Shown one piece after another: positions 1 through 7,942 of a stretch of 64,000 nt of DNA. This DNA is from DASYXW01 sp035934405. Lineage in GTDB: Bacteria > Acidobacteriota > Terriglobia > UBA7540. Within the stretch, counting starts at the first letter, position 1, and every line of letters starts with the position of its first letter. The notes below the pieces were generated by a model, which ran no database searches, was not told the DNA's origin, and saw nothing but the letters and a program-made list of their open reading frames with translations. The position numbers and the translations under genes were made by a program. The stretch lies in contig DASYXW010000012.1 of the NCBI GenBank assembly GCA_035934405.1, positions 68,507-132,506 of the forward strand, written 5' to 3'.

Positions 1-1
1 T

Positions 2-952
2 TTCGCCGAAATCCTGAGTCCATACGCGCCGGAGGTGAAGCTTTGGTTCGACAACTTCGGGCCCAACAACTGGGGCGCGGATACGGAAAACACCTCGGCG
101 CTCGTCGGCGTTGAATCCGCGCAGTGGGGCGGCGGACTGAGCTCCCGTCGATACACCTGGCCCGGCGGCCTGGGACGCATTTCGGCCGCGCTCGAAGCGG
201 CTATCAACAAGGCGGGCAGTGGAAGAATCCGCAAGAACGCAACCGTGGTGAGCGTCGAGAATGCCGGGTCAGGCGTCCTCGTAAGCTACTTCCATGACCA
301 GGAACTCATCACCGTCCGCGCCCGCGCCGCCATCATCGCCTGCCCCAAGCACATCGGCAAGCACATCATCAAGGGATTGCCGACGGAGCAGTTCCAGGCG
401 ATGAACGCCATGCGCTACGCGCCCTACCTCGTCATCAACGCCTGCGCGCGCCAGGTGATTTACAACGGCTCGTACGACACCGACATCCCGGCGCCCAGCC
501 CCATCGTGGACTTCAACGTCGCCGGCTGGGTGGTGGAGCGCGACAGCAAGGAGACGAAGCGCCGGCAGGTGCTCACCTGCTACGTCCCCCGTCCCGAAGC
601 CGATCGCGTGCAGATCCTCGACGATGCCTACGTGCTCGGCTTCGGTCAGAAAGTCGTCGAGCTGCTCAACACTTGGTTCCCCGGCGCGAGAGAGAAGATT
701 GAAGAGGTTCACATCTACCGTCGCGGCCACCCGCTCTTTATGTCCGCGCCCGGCGTCACCACGCGCCTCGCGCCCAAAATCCGCCAGCCCTTCGGCAACG
801 TCTTCATGGCCCACTCCGACTCAGAGGGCGACGTTTCCACTTACGAGAGCGCGCAGCAAGCAGCCAACCGTACTGCCGCGCAGGTGATGCAGGCGCTCAA
901 GAAGCGCGCCGCGGGGCGAGTTCCGGACGGGGCTGGGAGGCAGACAGCATGA
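2..952 (+). CDS. FAD-dependent amine oxidase-like protein, C-terminal part (5' end outside window)
   Basis: The open frame runs in from the left edge (frame of position 2) and stops at 950-952, so only about the last 316 residues are seen. It resembles the C-terminal half of flavin amine oxidases. A WPGGLGR segment is followed by a stretch in which FAD-dependent oxidases rebuild the dinucleotide fold (VRARAAIIACP), and near the end comes GNVFMAHSDSEGDVSTYESA, which matches the FAD-contacting C-terminal region. The N-terminal GxGxxG motif is off the window. The stop overlaps the next start (ATGA at 949-952), implying translational coupling with the copper protein downstream. The substrate cannot be inferred. 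Confidence 0.72.
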   Translation, partial: FAEILSPYAPEVKLWFDNFGPNNWGADTENTSALVGVESAQWGGGLSSRRYTWPGGLGRISAALEAAINKAGSGRIRKNATVVSVENAGSGVLVSYFHDQELITVRARAAIIACPKHIGKHIIKGLPTEQFQAMNAMRYAPYLVINACARQVIYNGSYDTDIPAPSPIVDFNVAGWVVERDSKETKRRQVLTCYVPRPEADRVQILDDAYVLGFGQKVVELLNTWFPGAREKIEEVHIYRRGHPLFMSAPGVTTRLAPKIRQPFGNVFMAHSDSEGDVSTYESAQQAANRTAAQVMQALKKRAAGRVPDGAGRQTA

Positions 953-1971
953 ACATTGGGCGTCTCACCATTGTCATCGCATGGCTACTCGCGACCGGCT
1001 TCTCAACAAAGCTTGCCGCCCAGCACGACATGCGCAACATGGCTGGCATGAAGATGAACAGGGGCCCGGCTGCGAACGTCCGGGTCGACGTCCAGAACGA
1101 CGAAAGCGCCCACGTGCTCACCATCCGCGTTGGCCCGTGGAACCTGCCCGCGCGCGCCGGCATGGACGTCCCTCAGGCGCCTGACCTTACGATGACCGTG
1201 CCCTTCGACGGCTGGTTTGTAGCCTACCATCCCCGGCTCACCGACGCGGCGGGAAACACTCTGCCCGGTCGCCTGCTGCATCACGTCGCGGTGTATAACA
1301 CGGCGCGCTCCGATTTTCTCTGTCCGCGGCGCCCGGAGCACATCTTCGGCGCCGGAGGGGAAATGGGCGAGTGGCCGGTGACGCCGGGGGTTGGGTATCG
1401 CATCCACCAGGGCGACCGCCTTCTAATTTCAACCATGGTTCACAATGACACGGCTGCCAGCTACCCCGCCGCCTATCTTGAAATCCAAGCCGAGTATCAG
1501 TCGGCGAACGCTGGCGGCGGCGAGCTCAAGAACGTTTACCCCACCTGGTTCGACGTGAAGCACTGCGGCCCCTCCGATTACGACCTCGACCCCGGCCGCA
1601 ACGTCACGACCGGCGCCTTCACGCTAGGCTACAGCGGAGTTCTCATCGGCGTGGGCGGGCACCTGCACGACTACGGCCAGCAGTTGAAGCTGGTGGATGT
1701 CACCCGCGGCGAGCCCATCGCCACGCTCGATGCGAGGCTTGATCCGCGCGGTGGCATCCTCTCGATTCCCATCGCGCGCTTCGTTGACCGCGGCGGTTTC
1801 CCGCTGCACAAAGGAGATGTGGTGCAGGTGACGGCGACGTACGACAACCCGACCGGCAAGCGCCTCTCGGACGCCGCCATGGGAATCGCGGTGGGATACT
1901 TTCTGCCTTCTGACGACCGTGAGATGGCAGGACTGCGGCGACAGAAGTCAGAAGAGAGAAGCCACCAGTGA
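949..1971 (+). CDS. Secreted PHM-like copper protein (Cu type II ascorbate-dependent monooxygenase fold)
   Basis: A 340-residue protein with a signal peptide (about residues 1-24) and a Met/His-rich stretch just after it (HDMRNMAGMKM). The mature part carries HHV at 111-112, a His at 165 (VHN), HLH at 238-240 and a Met at 311 (SDAAMGIAVGY). In peptidylglycine alpha-hydroxylating monooxygenase (PHM) the CuH site uses two adjacent His plus a third, and the CuM site uses HxH plus Met. Order and spacing here match closely, so both copper sites look intact. The likely location is periplasmic or extracellular. It is coupled to the amine oxidase by an ATGA overlap. The substrate is unknown; a copper-binding role without hydroxylase activity is possible. 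The last codons lie in a repeat-like stretch (agaagtcagaagagagaag). Confidence 0.68.
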   Translation: MNIGRLTIVIAWLLATGFSTKLAAQHDMRNMAGMKMNRGPAANVRVDVQNDESAHVLTIRVGPWNLPARAGMDVPQAPDLTMTVPFDGWFVAYHPRLTDAAGNTLPGRLLHHVAVYNTARSDFLCPRRPEHIFGAGGEMGEWPVTPGVGYRIHQGDRLLISTMVHNDTAASYPAAYLEIQAEYQSANAGGGELKNVYPTWFDVKHCGPSDYDLDPGRNVTTGAFTLGYSGVLIGVGGHLHDYGQQLKLVDVTRGEPIATLDARLDPRGGILSIPIARFVDRGGFPLHKGDVVQVTATYDNPTGKRLSDAAMGIAVGYFLPSDDREMAGLRRQKSEERSHQ

Positions 1972-2032
1972 GGAGTTAAAAGGTCAAGGCCGCAAGTCAG
2001 AATCACGTGCGAAACGCCCGCCGGTCTCCAAC

Positions 2033-2079
2033 TGGGTTTCCAATTTCTAATTTCCAGTTTCTAATTTCTAATTCCCAGC
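2033..2079. repeat. Degenerate word repeat, family A (TTTCTAATTTCCA type)
   Basis: Repeated words of the form TTTCTAATTTC / CAGTTTCTAATT lie between two convergent genes. The same family, as GAAACTCGAAATTCGAAA on either strand, recurs at 17528-17603, 22109-22155 and 45728-45770. The stretch is much more AT-rich than its surroundings and has no coding potential. Confidence 0.7.
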
Positions 2080-2577
2080 AGTTGCCTTCGGCGGGTTGTC
2101 GTCCGGCTTGGCCGTCTCCCCTCCAGCGCGTACCGCGGCGTCCATCCAACCCATCAGCGTCGCGTCGTCCACTTCGCCCGTGTAATCAAACACTACCTTG
2201 CCGTTCTTGTCGAGAATCGTGGTGTGCGGAAAGTCGCCGTTGAAGAACTTGTGAACCAGCGGCATCTGCGCCAGGCGCGGCACCGGCCGCGAGGCATCCA
2301 CGATCACGAAGTGAACACGGTCGCCATAATCGCGATAAAGCTCCACCGTGCGCAGCGCCTCCCGCTTGGCGTTGTAACAGAACTCGGCGTAAAAGAAGAT
2401 GTAGTTCGGCATTCCCTTCACGATGCCGTCGCCCATGTGGTGGCCCTTGATAATGGGACCCTGCCAGCTATTCTTGATGTAATCCAGGCCCGGCGTGAGC
2501 TTCAGATGGTCGGCAGCGCCGCCGAGAGCGGGCGTGAGCAGGCACAGCCCGATGCCTATCGCGAGATGTCTCTTCAT
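2068..2577 (-). CDS. Secreted thioredoxin-fold protein with a single active-site Cys
   Basis: A 169-residue protein with a signal peptide (MKRHLAIGIGLCLLTPALGG). The thioredoxin-like layout is visible: a beta strand YIFFYAEF followed by C67-Y-N-A70, then a later cis-Pro-like segment (DFPHTTIL) and a KNGKVVFDYTGEV strand pair. Position 70 is Ala where the resolving Cys of CxxC would be, so a classical disulfide cycle is not expected. It could be a monothiol redox protein or a thiol-binding chaperone. It lies 43 bp downstream of the Kdo hydroxylase-like gene on the same strand and may be cotranscribed. The C-terminal tail (KPDDNPPKATAGN) is low-complexity and ends at repeat family A. Confidence 0.6.
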   Translation of the reverse strand: MKRHLAIGIGLCLLTPALGGAADHLKLTPGLDYIKNSWQGPIIKGHHMGDGIVKGMPNYIFFYAEFCYNAKREALRTVELYRDYGDRVHFVIVDASRPVPRLAQMPLVHKFFNGDFPHTTILDKNGKVVFDYTGEVDDATLMGWMDAAVRAGGETAKPDDNPPKATAGN

Positions 2578-2620
2578 CCGTCGTCTCCATCCCCTTCTGA
2601 TTCCATTCTACCGGATGCCG

Positions 2621-3418
2621 TCAGTTCGTGAGCGGGGAGCCGCAAAGTTTTTCGAGGATGCTCACCGGCGCCCGGTCCGGTGCCACCAGTGACTGACGCG
2701 GCACGATGAACGTCTGCTCCAGCGCGAACTGGCCGGAAAGGACGGCGTGGGGCACGGTATCGGTGAAGACGATCCACGTGGAGTTGGGCGGAAATTCCCA
2801 CTGCGACTTCGGCGAGGTCTCCTGAAAGGCGCGGTTTCGCTTGAGGTAATCGTGGAAGCCCAGCATGAAGGCGTCGTAGGGCGAGCGGTCTGCCACCGGC
2901 AGACCGGCGGAATGCGCCAGCCGCGGCAGCAGACGGCGCAACGGACGCCAGGGTGAACGCGCCTGCGCGGCGAACTTGGCGAGGCCCGCGTCACCGGCGT
3001 ATCCGCCCGCCAGCGCCGCAAAAGGCTCGCCCGTCAGCCACACGCGCGGCTGAGCCGGATTGATGTTGGTGAACACGCGCAGAATGCGGCCGCCGTTCGT
3101 GGGCCGCGTGGGAAAGGCATCCACATGCAGCAGGTCATTGCGCGCCTTGGTCGCAAGCTTCCGGCCGGATTCTTCCACCGAGCGAAAGCTTGCCAGATCT
3201 ACCTTCCAGCCGCTGGCGTAAGGCGCCAGGAACCTCGCTGCGAATCCGATCACCTCGCGGGAGTAGGCGCGCATGATGCTGCACAGCGCCTCGGCGTCGG
3301 CGCTGCCGCGGGCCACGCCGCGAACGCGATCCTCCTTCGGCCGGTAGGAAATGTTCTTGAAATAGGTGGAGGACGATTGCCGCACTTCGGTGAGGAAGGC
3401 GCGGTCCGGTTGCGGCAA
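2621..3418 (-). CDS. Kdo hydroxylase-like Fe(II)/2-oxoglutarate dioxygenase (KdoO family), 5' end unclear
   Basis: The protein resembles 3-deoxy-D-manno-octulosonate (Kdo) 3-hydroxylases, which modify the Kdo sugar of lipid A. Visible features are the iron-binding HVD (LLHVDAFPTRP, about residue 98 from the TTG start), the NGGRILRVFTNINP strand, and a C-terminal HAVLSGQFALEQTF block that would supply the distal His and the Arg. The coordinates given start at TTG 3418. The same frame stays open for about 46 more residues upstream (LVDVQDYTAEGWAEPG ... FFGRTPFRL), which look like the real N-terminus, but an in-frame TGA at 3557-3559 precedes them and they contain no start codon. An ATG at 3558-3560 is one base out of frame. 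The alternatives are a frameshift or a sequencing error. Confidence 0.62.
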   Translation of the reverse strand: MPQPDRAFLTEVRQSSSTYFKNISYRPKEDRVRGVARGSADAEALCSIMRAYSREVIGFAARFLAPYASGWKVDLASFRSVEESGRKLATKARNDLLHVDAFPTRPTNGGRILRVFTNINPAQPRVWLTGEPFAALAGGYAGDAGLAKFAAQARSPWRPLRRLLPRLAHSAGLPVADRSPYDAFMLGFHDYLKRNRAFQETSPKSQWEFPPNSTWIVFTDTVPHAVLSGQFALEQTFIVPRQSLVAPDRAPVSILEKLCGSPLTN

Positions 3419-3560
3419 GCGAAAGGGAGTCCGGCCGAAGAAGAGGATCTCACCCTGCTCCAGCCGCTCGCAATACCAGCGCGAGCGCTCGTCCTTGCGG
3501 CCCGGCTCCGCCCATCCCTCCGCCGTGTAGTCCTGGACGTCAACGAGGCCGATGGCTCAT
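3419..3560 (-). other. Probable N-terminal coding segment of the Kdo hydroxylase gene, separated by a one-base frame problem
   Basis: Reading the frame of the downstream CDS, this stretch encodes AIGLVDVQDYTAEGWAEP ... RWYCERLEQGEILFFGRTPF without a stop. It has no ATG, GTG or TTG. Removing one C from the agccatc run next to the out-of-frame ATG (3558-3560) would give MSIGLVDVQDY and join both parts. This is inferred from the reading frame alone. Confidence 0.5.
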
Positions 3561-3671
3561 CCCTCCGCGCTCGGTTCATGCTAGCACATTCCCCTGCAGC
3601 GCCGCGCTCTTGACGGCGCCCGCGTCACCTTGACGTTTCCCCTTGATGTTCTCCCGCGTCGAAATTTGCTC

Positions 3672-3700
3672 TTGACAGGCCGGGGTCACTGCTATATACT
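3672..3700 (+). promoter_or_regulatory. Strong sigma70-type promoter (TTGACA-N17-TATACT)
   Basis: TTGACA at 3672-3677 and TATACT at 3695-3700 are separated by exactly 17 bases. This is the best consensus promoter in the window. It reads into a stretch with no convincing gene for about 600 bases. Confidence 0.75.
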
Positions 3701-4307
3701 AAGCGTTCAACTACTGATGAGGTATAATACGTCGGGCTTGGGGCGCAAGCCCTGGGAAGGCGCACTCAAGTGGAGCTTGGAATGTGGTTTGGAGCGGGCG
3801 AGGTTGAGCCGATGTACTCTTTAGGACGCAGAACTCACCACTGCAAGATTCAGAGGGCCGTTGGGCCTCTGGCCGGGAGGTTTGACGCACAAAGCCGTAA
3901 TATTATTTGGAATCAATCGGATGCTGGACTACATCTCAAACCTGTCTTTTCTGTCCCTCGAAGCCGGAATGTGCTTTAGAATCAATGGGGCCGGAGAGTG
4001 CATCTCCCAAGCCCCAAAGTCTCTATTGCAGAATGGACCGGCAAGCCTGGACGCATCGAAGGGTGGCGTAACGTTGATATGTTTGTGTCATTTCTTCTTG
4101 CATCAGCCCCACGCTTAGAGTAACCTTCCGTGGTTTCTCGGGGGGCAGTATCATAAGATCAGTCCGGATCGTCTCAATGGAATCCAACGATCTCGCTCCA
4201 AGGCTCCCCGGCGAAAGAATCGTTCCCGTTCTTCTTCTTCAGAACCCTCGCTATCATGAGCGGCGCTTCGCCGCGACCGCGTCAAATTCTCCAACCAGGA
4301 GTCGACC
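3701..4307 (+). ncRNA. Gene-free transcribed region: possible non-coding RNA or long structured leader
   Basis: Between the consensus promoter and the ATG at 4308 no reading frame has a credible ribosome site or protein-like composition. Small hairpins are visible: gggctt/aagccc around 3735-3752, and cagagg/cctctg with an extra CC/GG pair around 3851-3871. From about 3900 to 4130 the DNA is distinctly more AT-rich than its neighbours. No known riboswitch core could be recognised with confidence. Either an independent small RNA of a few hundred bases or a long leader of the secreted protein downstream would fit. Confidence 0.35.
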
Positions 4308-7300
4308 ATGTTTACTCGAATCTCGCTTTCAGCCAAGCCGTGCCTCGCGCTCGCGGCGCTTCTCGCGTGGTGTGTTCTCCCCTCCTGGGCGCAGGAGGCG
4401 CCGCAATCCGCGCCGAGCGTCCGCTCTGACGTCCACCACGATGTTTCTCCGCCGCTGCGCGAGCTCATCCGGATAGCGTCACAGACACCGCCAACCACCA
4501 GGGCGCCTCATGTGATTCCACTGCGCCACGCCGGTCCGCTGGCGCCTCAGGAATTTCCGCCCAAGCCGGACCCTGTCCTGCAGACCACCGAGGGACCGCT
4601 TGTGAGCACCACGGCGGGCCTCAACTTCGATGGTGTCGGCGCCAATGGTTCGGCTCCCTCCGACTCGAACGGAGCCGCCGGCGCCACCCAGTTCGTCGAG
4701 TGGGTCAACAGCGAATTCGCCATCTACAACAAGTCTACCGGCGCCTTGATTTCGGGACCGACGGCCGGGAACACGCTCTGGAGCGGCTTTGGCGGCGGCT
4801 GCGAGACCAACAATGACGGCGACATCATGGCCAAATACGATCGCGCCGCCGGACGCTGGGTGCTGGCGCAGTTCTCCGTCAGCACCACGCCATATCTCTA
4901 TTGCGTCGCGGTTTCCACCACCTCGGACGCCACCGGAACTTTCAACCGCTACTCGTTTTCCTTCGGCAACACCGACTTTCCCGACTACCCCAAGATGGGA
5001 ATCTGGCCTGACGCCTACTACGCCGCGTTCAACATCTTCGCCAACGGGTCAACCTTCACCGGCGCCGACGCCTGCGCCATGGACCGCAACGCGATGCTCG
5101 CCGGTTCGACGGCCACCATCCAGTGCTTCCTGCAAAGTTCGAGCGTCTTCAGCTTGCTGCCTTCCGACCAGGATGGCGCCACTGCTCCTCCGAGCGGCGA
5201 GCCGGACTTTTTCCTCGGTCTTGACGGCAGCAGCACCAGCGTTCTCGATCTCTACAAGTTTCACGTGGACTTCACCAATCCCGCCAACTCGACGTTTACC
5301 GGCCCAACCCAGATTGGCGTCGCGTCTTACAGCCAGGCTTGTGGCGGCGGCACCTGCATACCCCAATCCGGCACCACGCAGCAACTGGATTCGCTCGGCG
5401 ACCGCCTGATGTATCGCCTCGCCTATCGCAACTTCGGCGATCACGAGGCGCTGGTGGTGAATCACTCCGTCACCTCGGGTTCGAGCACCGGCGTGCGCTG
5501 GTATGAGATTCGCAGTCCCAACGCCACGCCCACCCTCTACCAGCAGGGCACCTTTGCTCCGGATTCGAGCTACCGCTGGATGGGCTCGATCGCCATGGAC
5601 CAATCCGGCGACATCGCCGTCGGCTACAGCGTGTCTTCCAGCAGCCTCCATCCCGAAATCCATTACACCGGCCGCGTGCCCGGCGACGCGCTCGGCACGA
5701 TGGAGTCCGAAGCCACCATCATCAATGGCGGAGGTTCGCAGAACGGAGGGTTGAGCCGCTGGGGCGATTACAGCAGCATGGCGCTCGACCCCGTGGATGA
5801 CTGCACCTTCTGGTACGTCGACCAGTACCTCGCCGCGAGCGGCAGCTTCAATTGGAACACCCGCATCGGATCGTTCAAGTTCACCTCCTGCGGCGGCACG
5901 ACCGGAAGCTTCGCCGTCTCGGCCACACCCTCTTCCCAGACGGTCAGCGCCGGCGGCAGCACAACGTACACGGCCACCGTTACTCCCAGCGGCGGATTCA
6001 GCGGCGTGGTGAGCTTTAGCGCCAGCGGCTTGCCTTCGGGCGCTTCGGCCAGCTTCAATCCGACTTCGGTCACCGGTTCCGGCTCATCGACGATGACGGT
6101 GACCACCAGCAGTAGCACGCCCACCGGCACGTACACGCTCACCATCACCGGCACGAGCGGCAGCCTGACGAGCTCCACCACGGTCTCATTGGTCGTCAAT
6201 GCTTCGCCGAACTTCTCGATCTCGGCCACGCCTTCCTCGCAGAGTGTTACGCAGGGCGGCAGCACCACCTACACGGCGACAATCGCGGCGCAGAACGGAT
6301 TCACCGGCGTGGTGAGCTTCAGTTCCAGTGGTCTGCCTTCGGGCGCCTCGGCCAGCTTCAATCCCACTTCGGTCACCGGCTCCGGGTCTTCCACCGTGAC
6401 TGTATCCACCAGCATCACCACCCCTACCGGGACCTATACGCTTACCTTCACCGGCACCAGCGGCAGCTTGGTCCATTCCGCTACCGTTTCGCTCGTCGTG
6501 ACGGGAAGCGGTGGCGGCGGCCAAACCGCCACCTATAACTCCACCCTCAAGGCACCGGAGTGCTCCGTCGCGGGCAGTTCCTGTGACTCGGGTCCGACGC
6601 TGCTGCTCGGCCGCGATCACATCTCCGGCGGCGCCGAGCCGAACCAGCCCAACACCATCAAGAGCGCCTGCGCTGACGGCACCTCCGGCGTTTTCCACTC
6701 CGACGAGTCCAATGATCGCCTGGTGGTGGCAACCACGAACGGCAGCACACTCGCTCCGGGCGCGACGGTCACCGTCACCGCCACGGTTTGGGCATACAGC
6801 AACGGTTCGCAGGACGCGCTCGACCTTTATTACGCCGCGAACGCCAACAGCCCCACTTGGACAGCCATCAAGACGGGCATTGTTCCTCCGGCCGGCGGCG
6901 CCCAGACCCTCTCGGCCACTTACACGTTGCCCAGCGGCAGCCTCCAGGCAGTCCGCGCGCAGTTCCGCTATCTGGGCAGCGCCTCGTCCTGCACCACCGG
7001 CTCTTACAACGACCACGACGACCTGATCTTCGCCACGGGCGCAGGCACCGCGGGCTTCACGGTGGGCGCTTCGCCCTCTTCGGTGACCGTCAACCAGGGG
7101 TCCACCGCCACGAGCACCATCACGGTCACCAGCCAGAATGGCTTTAGCTCGGCGACAACGCTGACCGCCTCGGGCCTTCCGAGCGGCGTCACCGCGGCGT
7201 TCTCGCCCAATCCCGTCACGCCGCCTTCTAACGGCAGCGTCACCTCCACGCTCACCTTCACGGCCTCTTCTTCGGCCACCATCGGCACGTCCAACGTGAC

Positions 7301-7832
7301 CGTGACGGGAACTTCCGGGACGCTCACCAGCAGCACCACCATCAGCCTCACCGTCAGCGCCCCTTCGAGTCAGCTCATCATCAACGGCGGGTTCGAGACC
7401 GGCACTCTGAGCAATTGGACGGCGGGCGGTGTCTATCTGCCGTTCGTGACTACCGTCCAGAAACACAGCGGGACGTACAGCGCGCAGCTTGGCTCAAGCG
7501 TTGAACCGGAGCCGAACGGCGACTCGTCCATCTACCAGACCATCGCCATTCCCTCGACGGCGACGAAGGTGACGCTTACGTTCTGGTACTGGCCGTTCAC
7601 CACCGACACCATTCAGTACGACTGGCAGGAAGCCCAGGTGCAGAACACTTCAGGCACGACGCTGGCCGAGATTTTCAAGGTCGCTTCCAACGCCCAGGCT
7701 TGGACCGAGGTGACTTACGATCTGACCTCGTACAAAGGCCAGACCATTCGTATATACTTTAACGACCACGAGGATGGATACGGTGACCTGACGTACATGT
7801 ACCTCGACGACGTCAGCGTCACTTCACAGTAG
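4308..7832 (+). CDS. Large secreted protein with Ig-like repeats and a C-terminal jelly-roll domain
   Basis: An 1174-residue protein. The ATG follows AGGAG (4297-4301) by 6 bases. Signal peptide at about 1-28 (ends SWAQEA). Residues about 90-540 form a domain rich in Gly/Ser/Asn and aromatics, perhaps a beta-propeller, with no catalytic motif I recognise. Three Ig-like repeats follow (ATPSSQTVSAGGSTTYTATV type, ending TVSLVV), two near 545-730 and one near 920-1020. Between the second and third is a beta-sandwich-like domain with Cys pairs (CSVAGSSCDSG, SSCTTGSYNDHDD). The last ~150 residues start LIINGGFETGTLSNWTAGG, typical of carbohydrate-binding-like jelly rolls. Probably exported and surface-associated. 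The repeats make ligand binding likelier than catalysis, but the function is unknown. Confidence 0.7.
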   Translation: MFTRISLSAKPCLALAALLAWCVLPSWAQEAPQSAPSVRSDVHHDVSPPLRELIRIASQTPPTTRAPHVIPLRHAGPLAPQEFPPKPDPVLQTTEGPLVSTTAGLNFDGVGANGSAPSDSNGAAGATQFVEWVNSEFAIYNKSTGALISGPTAGNTLWSGFGGGCETNNDGDIMAKYDRAAGRWVLAQFSVSTTPYLYCVAVSTTSDATGTFNRYSFSFGNTDFPDYPKMGIWPDAYYAAFNIFANGSTFTGADACAMDRNAMLAGSTATIQCFLQSSSVFSLLPSDQDGATAPPSGEPDFFLGLDGSSTSVLDLYKFHVDFTNPANSTFTGPTQIGVASYSQACGGGTCIPQSGTTQQLDSLGDRLMYRLAYRNFGDHEALVVNHSVTSGSSTGVRWYEIRSPNATPTLYQQGTFAPDSSYRWMGSIAMDQSGDIAVGYSVSSSSLHPEIHYTGRVPGDALGTMESEATIINGGGSQNGGLSRWGDYSSMALDPVDDCTFWYVDQYLAASGSFNWNTRIGSFKFTSCGGTTGSFAVSATPSSQTVSAGGSTTYTATVTPSGGFSGVVSFSASGLPSGASASFNPTSVTGSGSSTMTVTTSSSTPTGTYTLTITGTSGSLTSSTTVSLVVNASPNFSISATPSSQSVTQGGSTTYTATIAAQNGFTGVVSFSSSGLPSGASASFNPTSVTGSGSSTVTVSTSITTPTGTYTLTFTGTSGSLVHSATVSLVVTGSGGGGQTATYNSTLKAPECSVAGSSCDSGPTLLLGRDHISGGAEPNQPNTIKSACADGTSGVFHSDESNDRLVVATTNGSTLAPGATVTVTATVWAYSNGSQDALDLYYAANANSPTWTAIKTGIVPPAGGAQTLSATYTLPSGSLQAVRAQFRYLGSASSCTTGSYNDHDDLIFATGAGTAGFTVGASPSSVTVNQGSTATSTITVTSQNGFSSATTLTASGLPSGVTAAFSPNPVTPPSNGSVTSTLTFTASSSATIGTSNVTVTGTSGTLTSSTTISLTVSAPSSQLIINGGFETGTLSNWTAGGVYLPFVTTVQKHSGTYSAQLGSSVEPEPNGDSSIYQTIAIPSTATKVTLTFWYWPFTTDTIQYDWQEAQVQNTSGTTLAEIFKVASNAQAWTEVTYDLTSYKGQTIRIYFNDHEDGYGDLTYMYLDDVSVTSQ

Positions 7833-7870
7833 GTGTTTTAAGAGGTGTCGCAGCACGTTCTGGAATCCGA

Positions 7871-7901
7871 AAAGGGCACGGCTTCGGCCGTGCCCTTTTT
7901 T
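7871..7901 (+). terminator. Rho-independent terminator after the Ig-repeat protein gene
   Basis: A perfect 12-bp stem (7871-7882 with 7887-7898) has a TTCG tetraloop and continues into TTT. It lies 38 bases after the stop. Confidence 0.9.
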
Positions 7902-7942
7902 GGATCCGGTTGCTGCGGCTACCTCGAACCCAAGGAGGGTAA

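Noticed and set aside
3840..3905. Possible cyclic-di-GMP (GEMM) riboswitch because of gacgcacaaagcc
   Set aside because: The paired first half with its GGCAAACC-type segment and the conserved receptor are not recognisable; only one short word matches.
3861..4118. Open frame of 85 codons in the gene-free stretch
   Set aside because: No ribosome site, unusual composition, and it crosses the predicted hairpin region; more likely untranslated.
6186..7466. 426-codon minus-strand frame inside the Ig-repeat gene
   Set aside because: Shadow of a high-GC coding region: Arg/Gly-rich, no family features, wholly inside a real gene.
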